Position numbers and translations under genes: made by a program
Assembly: GCA_902795725.1 (NCBI GenBank)
Contig: CADBLY010000024.1
Location: forward strand, 1-5,915
Direction: 5' to 3'
DNA: 5,915 bases
Source of the DNA: an uncultured Erysipelotrichaceae bacterium
Lineage (GTDB): Bacteria; Bacillota_I; Bacilli_A; RF39; UBA660
In this document: piece after piece, positions 1 to 5,614 of the stretch
Layout of the letters: the number at the start of each line of letters is the position of its first letter
Numbering within the stretch: position 1 is the first letter of the stretch
Notes under the pieces: model-generated
Databases searched by the model: none
Told to the model about the DNA's origin: nothing
The model's input: only the letters and a program-made list of their open reading frames with translations

Positions 1-335
1 TATTTAGCAATAGTCGTGTTTTCTAAATAGACTTTTAAACCGGAACTTAAAAGATAGTTTTTAATATTCTTTCCGTTTAAATATTCTAAAAACTCCGGTA
101 CACCTTTACAATATTCTATTTTTTTAGAACCCATACATAATATATCATTAGTAATAGGTGTATCTAACTTTTTAAATTCACCTAAATAAGCGTCATAAAA
201 CAATTGATATAGATTACAGTCTGTAGTCATTTTATTTTTTACTAATGACATTATATCAATATCTTTATCTAATACTTTATATTTGGGGACTGAATTAGGT
301 GTGAGTGTCCCATCAAAATCATATATTATTATCAT
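1..335 (-). CDS. HAD-superfamily hydrolase, N-terminal part (cut by window edge)
   Basis: This is the last gene visible in the glycan operon; only the first 111 codons are present. The protein opens with a hydrophobic strand followed by DFDGT at residues 6-10, the HAD motif I with nucleophile Asp6 and general acid/base Asp8. LLSSG at residues 95-99 fits motif II (Ser/Thr after a beta strand). The insert between them (about residues 15-85) is mostly helical-looking and fits a small C1-type cap. Motifs III and IV (Lys and the acidic pair) would lie beyond the window. The ATG at 335-333 has an AAAGGAG ribosome site at 346-340, only about 4 bases away, and that site overlaps the stop codon of the deacetylase gene. 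HAD enzymes are usually cytoplasmic phosphatases. The substrate is not readable here; a sugar-phosphate or nucleotide-sugar pathway role is inferred only from operon position. Confidence 0.85.
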   Translation of the reverse strand, partial: MIIIYDFDGTLTPNSVPKYKVLDKDIDIMSLVKNKMTTDCNLYQLFYDAYLGEFKKLDTPITNDILCMGSKKIEYCKGVPEFLEYLNGKNIKNYLLSSGLKVYLENTTIAK

Positions 336-339
336 ATTG

Positions 340-346
340 CTCCTTT
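340..346 (-). promoter_or_regulatory. Ribosome binding site of the HAD gene, overlapping the upstream stop codon
   Basis: AAAGGAG reads on the minus strand about 4 bases before the ATG at 335. Its first two bases are the last two of the TAA stop (347-345) of the deacetylase gene, so terminating ribosomes sit on the next initiation site. This supports both the start chosen for the HAD gene and operon membership. Confidence 0.75.
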
Positions 347-1586
347 AATTAACCATATTTATAAATTGATTCATTGTTGTACTGTTCGATAACTCATATC
401 TTGGAATAATATACATATTATCTCCTGGTTTAGCCTTTCTACTTCCTCCAGCTAAAGCCATTTTAAAACCAGCTTTCTTTAGTAAACTAATTGCTCTATC
501 ATTATATTCAAAGAACGGATAACAGAATACTTCAGTATTATTTAAACTTTCCCTACTCTTTTTTAAATCTTCTAATACAGTTTTTTCATCTAAACATACT
601 AATCCTCCACCTCTGTTATATCCTTTACATACACCTAGAGTATGCATATCCCATGAATGGGAATGAATTTCAAGATAATCAGATTTATAATCACTTGGAC
701 TAGCTAATGAGCCTATTAAATATAGAGTTCCTTGCATCTGATATTTTTCTAATATACTAATCATACGGGCTAAATACCATCCATCATCAATCGTAATAGC
801 TACACTCTTTTCAGGTAAATTTATTTTATCTGTTAAAAACAAATATAAATCTTCCATGGTAACAGCATAGAAATCATTATCTTTAAGATATTTTATTTCT
901 TCTTCTACTTGGGTTTGATCCATACATATATTTTGTCTGCACTCTCTACCTTCACTACTATTTTTATCTATTGTATAATGATAATTTAAAACAGCTAATG
1001 ATTCAGTACCAATTCTGGTACTATCACCATCTAAGCTTTCAATATCAGATTTAGCTATATAATATAATTGTTTATTATACTCAATACCATATCTATCACT
1101 ATCTTTAATAATAACTTTATAACTATTCTTAGTATTAATTGTAATACTTTCTATATCATCAATCATAAGTTTATAACTATCCTTAGTAGTTATTATTAAG
1201 TTATATGGAATATAATTTTTATATGTTTTATATTCATTATCATATGTAAAAATATCTGATTTATCTAAATCTTTATAATCAATATAATATTCTTCATTAT
1301 CTAATTTAAAAAATTTATCTACTATTTCATAATTGTCATCTAATATTACCTTAGAATCTTTTTTAATAAACCCTATTTTATTCTTTTTTTTATCATAAAT
1401 ATTTGTATCTTTATTAACTATCATATATGTATTATAGTTATTTTTATATTTACTAGTATCTACTATCTTAGAAGTTCCTTTTACCTTTTCTTTTACTTCC
1501 TTTTTTCTATTTGGTAAGAAAAAAAGAAGTAAAGATATAATAACTATAATTAATAATACTATTATAATTTTTAAACCCTTTTTCAT
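345..1586 (-). CDS. Membrane-anchored polysaccharide deacetylase (NodB / carbohydrate esterase 4 domain, IcaB/PgaB-like motifs)
   Basis: Predicted 413-residue extracytoplasmic deacetylase of an N-acetylated glycan. Residues 1-5 are basic and about 6-24 form one hydrophobic segment (signal anchor), followed by a Lys-rich stretch. Residues about 50-190 are a strand-rich region; the first part (about 53-106) resembles a bacterial SH3-like wall-binding module, which is an inference from pattern only. The NodB domain starts near LNYHY (200-204). TIDDG at 265-269 supplies the catalytic base Asp267 and metal ligand Asp268. HSWDMH gives metal ligands His310 and His315, with the i/i+5 spacing known from PgaB. 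CYPFFEYN near 355 is motif 3 with Cys where classic NodB proteins have Arg, as in IcaB/PgaB-like members. IPRYE closes the domain. I chose ATG 1586 over an in-frame ATG at 1628 because it has AAGGAG 6 bases upstream and directly precedes the anchor. Four non-motif cysteines may form disulfides. The target polymer is unknown. Confidence 0.9.
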   Translation of the reverse strand: MKKGLKIIIVLLIIVIISLLLFFLPNRKKEVKEKVKGTSKIVDTSKYKNNYNTYMIVNKDTNIYDKKKNKIGFIKKDSKVILDDNYEIVDKFFKLDNEEYYIDYKDLDKSDIFTYDNEYKTYKNYIPYNLIITTKDSYKLMIDDIESITINTKNSYKVIIKDSDRYGIEYNKQLYYIAKSDIESLDGDSTRIGTESLAVLNYHYTIDKNSSEGRECRQNICMDQTQVEEEIKYLKDNDFYAVTMEDLYLFLTDKINLPEKSVAITIDDGWYLARMISILEKYQMQGTLYLIGSLASPSDYKSDYLEIHSHSWDMHTLGVCKGYNRGGGLVCLDEKTVLEDLKKSRESLNNTEVFCYPFFEYNDRAISLLKKAGFKMALAGGSRKAKPGDNMYIIPRYELSNSTTMNQFINMVN

Positions 1587-1592
1587 ATCTTT

Positions 1593-1598
1593 CTCCTT
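1593..1598 (-). promoter_or_regulatory. Ribosome binding site that fixes the deacetylase start
   Basis: AAGGAG lies 6 bases before the ATG at 1586-1584 and overlaps the TAA stop (1599-1597) of the preceding glycosyltransferase gene. The longer alternative start at 1628 has no such site and would put 14 extra residues, including charged ones, ahead of the basic-hydrophobic signal anchor. The site therefore decides for the 413-residue form. Confidence 0.85.
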
Positions 1599-3417
1599 AA
1601 AAATTATTCTTACTAAAATATTTATCATTATCTAAGGTTTTACCCCATTTTTTCTTCATATATTTTTGTTCACTAATAAACCTATTATGCTTTTCATTGG
1701 TTGCTTCATAACCCCTTGATTTTGATTCGTAATGAAGCATCGTTATATTAGATAAACAAACATTAAAGTATCCTTTAGATAAAACTTTCAAATTTAAATC
1801 AACATCATTCAAAGCTACTTTTAAATTCTCATCAAAACCTTCAACTGCATCAAACTTACTTTTCTTAATCATTAGGCAGGCTGCTGTAACAGCTGTATAA
1901 TTATAAGGCATACAAAGTCTTCCAAACAAACCATTATCTTCCTTAGATGCTGTAACATATATATGTCCTGCAACACCACCATATCCCAGTACAACACCTG
2001 CATGTTGTACAAGTTTATCAGGATATAACAATTTAATTCCAACACACCCAACATGACTTTGTGATGCATATCCTACCATATATTCTAAAACATCATTATC
2101 TAGTACTTCCGTATCATTGTTTAAAAATAACAAATAATCTCCTTTAGCATGTTTTACTGCTTCATTATTAATATAAGAATAATTAAACTCACATTCCAAA
2201 CGAATACTTCTAAAATTATCATAATTTTTCTTATACTCATCAATCATATCAAATGTTTCTTGTTCACAACTATTATTGTCAACTAAAATTATTTCAAAGT
2301 TCTTATAAATATTTTTATTATATAAACTATCAATACATCTTTTCGTCATTTTAGCCTTATCCTTTATAGGTATAATAATTGAAATCAAAGGATTATCGTT
2401 ACCATACTTAACTAGATATGTACTAACACGTGGATTTTCTAATACTTTTCCTTTTATATTTCTTCTTTTTAAAGCATCTTCTAAAGCTTTTTTACCAGCA
2501 ATATAAGCATAACTTTTATTACCTAAATATCCAGCTGTTGAATTCTTTGTTTGACGCCAGTGGTAGAGAATATGTGGTATATGATAGATATTACTAGTTA
2601 ATTCTGTAAACCTTAAGAATAAATCATAATCTTGGCTTCCATCAAATTCTTTCCTAAAACCACCTAACCTATCAACAATACTTTTTCTTAAAACACATAA
2701 ATGACAAATATAATTAACACTCATCAAAGTATCAGGTGAATAATCAGGTTTAAAATGTGGTTCCATTTTATTACCCTTAAAATCTAATTTATCCTCATCA
2801 GTATAAATCATATCAATTGTTTTATCTTTATTTAATGCTTCAACAACATAGTATAAAGCATCTTTTTCTAATAAATCATCATTATCTAATAGAGCTATAA
2901 ACTCACCCTTAGCTAGTTTTATAGCTGTATTACTAGCTTCCGATATCATTCCATTATTTTTACGATACTCTATTTTTATTTTAGGATTACTTTCATAATC
3001 CTTCAAAGTATCAATTGTTTCTTGTAATGATGAATTATCATCTGCAATACATATCTCAAAATTAGTATAACTTTGATTTAAAACACTATCAATACATTCA
3101 CTCAATAATTCACGAGAAACATTATATGTAGGAATAATAACTGATATTAAAGGATTATACTTAAATTTTTTATAATCATTAATACCTTTTTGCTCTAAAA
3201 ACCATTTATTATAAGCTTTTTGATTAGTAAATAAATTAGAAGTATTACCACCCCTTTTTAAAACCACAAAAAATGATTTAATATATTTTTTTAATACTTT
3301 AGGCGGAATTAAAAAATGATGACGATACCATGCAAAATAAAGACTCTTTTTTATTAAATATAATACTTTTTCTATTTTAGATATAAATACCCTATATACA
3401 AAACTTCTTTTTTTCAT
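1597..3417 (-). CDS. Tandem-domain family 2 glycosyltransferase (two GT-A domains)
   Basis: A 606-residue cytoplasmic or membrane-associated glycosyltransferase with two complete GT2 catalytic domains. The first 60 residues are basic and aromatic-rich (possible peripheral membrane contact) with no clear transmembrane helix. Domain 1 (about 90-290) begins ISVIIPTYN at 91-99, has ADDNS (125-129), the metal/nucleotide-binding DNDD at 178-181, GSQDYDL at 260-266 as the acidic acceptor-side motif and HWR at 286-288. Domain 2 (about 344-575) has ISIIIPIKD (345-353), LVDNNS (378-383), NNDTE (433-437), NDVDL (537-541) and LHYESKSRG (561-569). Both domains keep their acidic motifs, so both may be active and add two residues in succession. 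Proteins of this architecture are frequent in rhamnose-containing wall or capsule clusters of Gram-positive bacteria, but donor and linkage cannot be read here. The start ATG abuts the TAG stop of the previous gene; it has AAGGAG 12 bases upstream, and that in-frame TAG excludes any earlier start. Confidence 0.93.
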   Translation of the reverse strand: MKKRSFVYRVFISKIEKVLYLIKKSLYFAWYRHHFLIPPKVLKKYIKSFFVVLKRGGNTSNLFTNQKAYNKWFLEQKGINDYKKFKYNPLISVIIPTYNVSRELLSECIDSVLNQSYTNFEICIADDNSSLQETIDTLKDYESNPKIKIEYRKNNGMISEASNTAIKLAKGEFIALLDNDDLLEKDALYYVVEALNKDKTIDMIYTDEDKLDFKGNKMEPHFKPDYSPDTLMSVNYICHLCVLRKSIVDRLGGFRKEFDGSQDYDLFLRFTELTSNIYHIPHILYHWRQTKNSTAGYLGNKSYAYIAGKKALEDALKRRNIKGKVLENPRVSTYLVKYGNDNPLISIIIPIKDKAKMTKRCIDSLYNKNIYKNFEIILVDNNSCEQETFDMIDEYKKNYDNFRSIRLECEFNYSYINNEAVKHAKGDYLLFLNNDTEVLDNDVLEYMVGYASQSHVGCVGIKLLYPDKLVQHAGVVLGYGGVAGHIYVTASKEDNGLFGRLCMPYNYTAVTAACLMIKKSKFDAVEGFDENLKVALNDVDLNLKVLSKGYFNVCLSNITMLHYESKSRGYEATNEKHNRFISEQKYMKKKWGKTLDNDKYFSKNNF

Positions 3418-4554
3418 CTACTTAAAAATCTCCTTATACTTATTTATTATAATATCCCAAGTAAAATTATTATTAACAATTAATTTAGCTTCTTTACCTA
3501 ATCTTGCCTTGACACTATCTAAATAATTAGTATCATTAAGTAGTTTAGTTAATGAATGACTATCTTTAAAATACAAACAAGCATCTTCTCCAGCATAACG
3601 ATTAAAACTTACATCATATAAAATATTTAAATCAGTTAAGCTTAATGCTTCAATTAAACTAGGATTAGTACCACCTACACTATGACCATGAATATATAAA
3701 TAAGCTTTTTTACGTATCACACCTAATTTTTCTTGATCATATACACCATTTATAAAATGAATTCTCGAATCACTTAAACAATTAGTTTTAGTAATTAATT
3801 CATTATAATAATTACTACTATCCAAATTAGATATAATTACTAAATCTTTATCTATATTACTTTGCATAAATGCGTTAATAACTAACTCATAATTATTTTC
3901 AGGAACACATCTTCCCACCATCAAGCAATAGTTATTCTTAACTAAGTCATACTCTTTTAATATTTTATTCTCATCATCCTTAAAAGAAATAGTGTTTGAA
4001 CCATAAGCTATATACTTTAACTTATTAGTTAATTTAGGATATTTATCTTTAATATAATCTTTAATACCCAAACTATCACAAACAATGATATCTGATGCTT
4101 TAAGCATCATTCTTTCGCTGACCTTAAAGAATGTTTTAGCAATATTTCCCCATTTACTACGCATCCATTCTAATCCATCAGGATTAACTATAATAGTTGC
4201 TCCTAACTTTTTCAAGGCATTTCTTTTTATAGATAAATAGTTTAATGATTTTAAACCTAATATATAAATATAAGCATCCTTAATATTATTTTCTTTAATA
4301 TATTTAATAACAAAATCTATTGATTTAACCGAATATAAAAACATATTAAAACTACCTTGATTATTTACTTTAATAGGTATAATACTAATATTATTATTAA
4401 CTTTAGTTATTTCCTCATCACTATTAGTTATCTTACTTATATAAAATTTGGTATTTGAATCATTATAATTATCTACTAAATTTGTAACAAACGTCTCCCA
4501 TCCACCGTAGTTTACATGATATCCACGAGATCCTAAAATAAAAATATGTTTCAT
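3418..4554 (-). CDS. DUF1972/GT4 glycosyltransferase, rhamnosyltransferase-like
   Basis: A 378-residue GT-B-fold glycosyltransferase, the first gene of the glycan operon. The N-terminus GSRGYHVNYGGWETFV (8-23) is the signature of the DUF1972 N-terminal domain found in streptococcal rhamnosyltransferases of the Cps2T/WchF type; the glycine loop binds substrate phosphate or acceptor. NPDGLEWMRSKW (124-135) and YIAYGS (181-186) are further family blocks. The C-terminal GT4 domain starts near GRCVPENN (214-221), and HGHSVGGTNPSLIEAL (289-304) corresponds to the donor-nucleotide-binding region, with Glu302 as the expected conserved Glu. Length is normal for the family and the end (WDIIINKYKEIF) is the usual C-terminal helix, so the gene is intact. 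Expected role: cytoplasmic transfer of a sugar, plausibly rhamnose, to a lipid-linked acceptor. Sugar specificity is inferred from family only. The start ATG has a weak GAGAG ribosome site 7 bases upstream and is preceded by a strong promoter. Confidence 0.9.
   Translation of the reverse strand: MKHIFILGSRGYHVNYGGWETFVTNLVDNYNDSNTKFYISKITNSDEEITKVNNNISIIPIKVNNQGSFNMFLYSVKSIDFVIKYIKENNIKDAYIYILGLKSLNYLSIKRNALKKLGATIIVNPDGLEWMRSKWGNIAKTFFKVSERMMLKASDIIVCDSLGIKDYIKDKYPKLTNKLKYIAYGSNTISFKDDENKILKEYDLVKNNYCLMVGRCVPENNYELVINAFMQSNIDKDLVIISNLDSSNYYNELITKTNCLSDSRIHFINGVYDQEKLGVIRKKAYLYIHGHSVGGTNPSLIEALSLTDLNILYDVSFNRYAGEDACLYFKDSHSLTKLLNDTNYLDSVKARLGKEAKLIVNNNFTWDIIINKYKEIFK
3430..3435 (-). promoter_or_regulatory. 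Ribosome binding site of the tandem GT2 gene, unusually distant
   Basis: AAGGAG lies 12 bases before the ATG at 3417, longer than the usual 5-9. It is inside the last codons of the upstream glycosyltransferase. The TAG stop at 3420-3418 sits between the site and the start, so stop-restart coupling probably compensates for the spacing. Confidence 0.6.
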
Positions 4555-4561
4555 ACTATCA

Positions 4562-4566
4562 CTCTC
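4562..4566 (-). promoter_or_regulatory. Weak ribosome site of the GT4 gene at the 5' end of a very short leader
   Basis: GAGAG on the minus strand lies 7 bases before the ATG at 4554. If the promoter at 4573-4601 is used, the transcript would begin at about 4566, so this partial Shine-Dalgarno motif would be the very first bases of the mRNA. Confidence 0.45.
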
Positions 4567-4572
4567 AAAATA

Positions 4573-4601
4573 ATTATATCAGTTTTTAGATAAAATGTAA
4601 A
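4573..4601 (-). promoter_or_regulatory. Sigma-A-type promoter of the glycan operon
   Basis: On the minus strand the -35 box TTTACA (4601-4596) has one mismatch to TTGACA. It is followed by exactly 17 bases and a perfect -10 box TATAAT (4578-4573). The predicted start point is near 4566, about 12 bases before the GT4 start codon. It occupies almost the whole 53-base gap after yhcG, where I see no terminator, so yhcG transcripts may also read into the operon. Confidence 0.8.
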
Positions 4602-4607
4602 ACACAT

Positions 4608-5498
4608 CTATACTAATTCATACTCTTTAGCAAGTATGCTATTATCACTACAATACTCTAAAATATACTTGTTATCTTTTTTACAAATGATAATGCCTAT
4701 TGTTTTATCTTGATGAATTGCTTTCAAATGATTATCAACATAATTCATATATACTTGTATCTGGCCTATATGTTCTTTTTTAAGTTCAGTAACTTTTAGT
4801 TCAATAACTACATAACAATTAAAATTAATATTAAAAAGCAACAAATCAATGTAATTATATCGATTACCTATTTTAATCTTATATTCATTATCTATAAATG
4901 TAAAACCAGTGCCTAATTCTTTTAAGAAAGAAGGTATATCTTCTAATATAAGGCGCTGCAACATCTTTTCAGATATATCAGTGTAACTATATTGATTGTT
5001 AATTAAAATTGGATTTTTTACTAAATCTGTTATATTAGTTGACTCTTTGTTGATCAATTTTAATTTAGTTTTATCATCAAGCCTTTCATATTCATTATTT
5101 TTAATTTTAAATCTTAATTCGTCTCTACTTAAATGAAAACTTGTGCATTGATTAATATAGTATAATATTTTATTGCTATCTTTTATAGATAGCAATTCTA
5201 CATAATGGCTCCAATTCAATTTGGTCGCTAAAGGCGACCATTTTTGCTTGATAAAAAGAATATAGAATTGACGCATTCTTCTAAGCAATCTCGGACTATA
5301 TTTTTTTCCAACCTCTATTTGTAATTTTTTAGAGTATTGACCTATAATATTCTCTCCATAATGTTTACCAGCTTCATGTAATAATCTACCTATTTCAAAA
5401 TAGGTAATAACCCTATGTTTTTCTTTCGAATAATCTTTAACCTTAGAATATACTTCATGATCAATTAGCTTAGCTTTAATCTCATTATAATAATTCAT
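4608..5498 (-). CDS. yhcG: YhcG/DUF1016 family PD-(D/E)XK nuclease-domain protein
   Basis: A 296-residue protein with the two-part layout of the YhcG family. The N-terminal helical domain (about 1-150) carries the recognisable blocks EIGRLLHE (35-42), YSPRLLRRMRQFY (67-79) and LNWSHYVELL (94-103), probably DNA- or partner-binding. The C-terminal nuclease-fold domain (about 165-296) has LILEDIPSFLKELG, then NYIDLLLF with Asp218, and VVIELKV with Glu233 and Lys235, together the PD-(D/E)XK metal and catalytic residues. GQIQVYMNYVD (245-255) and TIGIIICKKDN follow. It is somewhat shorter than many family members but nothing essential seems missing. Family members occur near restriction systems and in defence or toxin contexts; the exact substrate is not established from this sequence and no methyltransferase or toxin partner is adjacent. 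The start is fixed by GGAGGT at 5509-5504, 5 bases before ATG. It is separated from the upstream gene by a terminator, so it likely has its own promoter. Confidence 0.92.
   Translation of the reverse strand: MNYYNEIKAKLIDHEVYSKVKDYSKEKHRVITYFEIGRLLHEAGKHYGENIIGQYSKKLQIEVGKKYSPRLLRRMRQFYILFIKQKWSPLATKLNWSHYVELLSIKDSNKILYYINQCTSFHLSRDELRFKIKNNEYERLDDKTKLKLINKESTNITDLVKNPILINNQYSYTDISEKMLQRLILEDIPSFLKELGTGFTFIDNEYKIKIGNRYNYIDLLLFNINFNCYVVIELKVTELKKEHIGQIQVYMNYVDNHLKAIHQDKTIGIIICKKDNKYILEYCSDNSILAKEYELV
5172..5196. repeat. Perfect 10-bp inverted repeat inside yhcG
   Basis: ATTGCTATCT (5172-5181) pairs with AGATAGCAAT (5187-5196) around a 5-base loop. It lies within codons for ELLSIKDSNK of YhcG. 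No T-run follows on the minus strand, so it is not a terminator for yhcG; an mRNA hairpin is possible. Confidence 0.7.
5222..5240. repeat. GC-rich 7-bp inverted repeat inside yhcG, followed by T5 on the plus strand
   Basis: TGGTCGC (5222-5228) pairs with GCGACCA (5234-5240) around TAAAG. It is unusually GC-rich for this sequence. On the plus strand it is followed by TTTTT (5241-5245), so in antisense orientation it resembles a small intrinsic terminator. In the coding sense it encodes WSPLAT, just before the conserved WSHY block. Confidence 0.65.
5387..5406. repeat. Perfect 9-bp inverted repeat near the start of yhcG
   Basis: TACCTATTT (5387-5395) and AAATAGGTA (5398-5406) are separated by two bases, so an RNA form would open the inner pair or two to make a loop. 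It encodes TYFEIGR, about 30 codons after the start, which includes a conserved family block, so coding constraint may explain it. Confidence 0.6.
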
Positions 5499-5503
5499 GA
5501 TTT

Positions 5504-5509
5504 ACCTCC
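5504..5509 (-). promoter_or_regulatory. Consensus ribosome binding site of yhcG
   Basis: GGAGGT on the minus strand with 5 bases to the ATG at 5498 is the strongest Shine-Dalgarno match in the window and fixes the start of yhcG. Confidence 0.85.
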
Positions 5510-5517
5510 GTTTCTTT

Positions 5518-5549
5518 TATAAGTAAAATATCTATACCCTCTACTTATA
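5518..5549. repeat. 8-bp inverted repeat over the predicted yhcG start point, possible operator
   Basis: TATAAGTA (5518-5525) and TACTTATA (5542-5549) are perfect inverted copies with a 16-base spacer; arm centres are 24 bp apart. The right arm touches the candidate -10 box and reaches the predicted transcription start near 5542, so the pair would act at DNA level rather than as a full RNA hairpin. AT-rich composition makes chance a real alternative. Confidence 0.4.
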
Positions 5550-5554
5550 TTATA
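5549..5554 (-). promoter_or_regulatory. Candidate -10 box of a yhcG promoter
   Basis: TATAAT reads on the minus strand about 50 bases before the yhcG start, downstream of the terminator of the preceding gene, where a promoter is expected. No good -35 box is present at 16-18 bases upstream (AAGGAA at 17), and there is no TG extension, so the promoter may be weak or activator-dependent. Confidence 0.45.
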
Positions 5555-5587
5555 CGTGAAAACTTTGCATTTTCCTTCTTTAAAATG

Positions 5588-5614
5588 AAAAAAAGTAACG
5601 AAATGTTACTCTTT
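5588..5614 (-). terminator. Intrinsic terminator of the phosphoglycerol transferase gene
   Basis: On the minus strand AGTAAC (5610-5605 side of the stop) pairs with GTTACT (5599-5594) around a 5-base loop ATTTC, followed by a run of seven T (5594-5588). A G-U pair and three A-U pairs extend the stem to about 10 pairs. The stem contains the TAA stop codon itself (5608-5606). It separates this gene from yhcG. Confidence 0.8.

Noticed and set aside
491..703. 70-codon plus-strand open frame
   Set aside because: It lies entirely opposite the NodB domain of the deacetylase, shows no known domain and has composition typical of an antisense shadow.
1587..1628. Upstream start for the deacetylase adding 14 residues
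   Set aside because: It has no ribosome site, overlaps the GT2 gene and puts charged residues before the signal anchor; the ATG at 1586 has AAGGAG at ideal distance.
1989..2010. 8-bp inverted repeat GTACAACA / TGTTGTAC inside the GT2 gene
   Set aside because: A single hairpin in a 1.8-kb gene, over codons for a conserved QHAGVVLG stretch, with no T-run; chance or coding constraint is enough.
1872..2069. 65-codon minus-strand open frame in another frame of the tandem GT2 gene
   Set aside because: The GT2 frame carries conserved motifs throughout this stretch; the alternative frame has none and no convincing ribosome site.
4093..4109. 7-bp palindrome TGATGCT / AGCATCA inside the GT4 gene
   Set aside because: Three-base loop, no regulatory context and a length expected by chance in AT-rich DNA.
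4619..4638. 6-bp inverted repeat at the 3' end of yhcG as a terminator
   Set aside because: The stem is short with an 8-base loop and no T-run follows on the minus strand, so it is not a credible terminator.
5172..5406. CRISPR array or direct-repeat element
   Set aside because: The inverted repeats differ from one another and lie in intact codons; there are no equal direct repeats with regular spacers.
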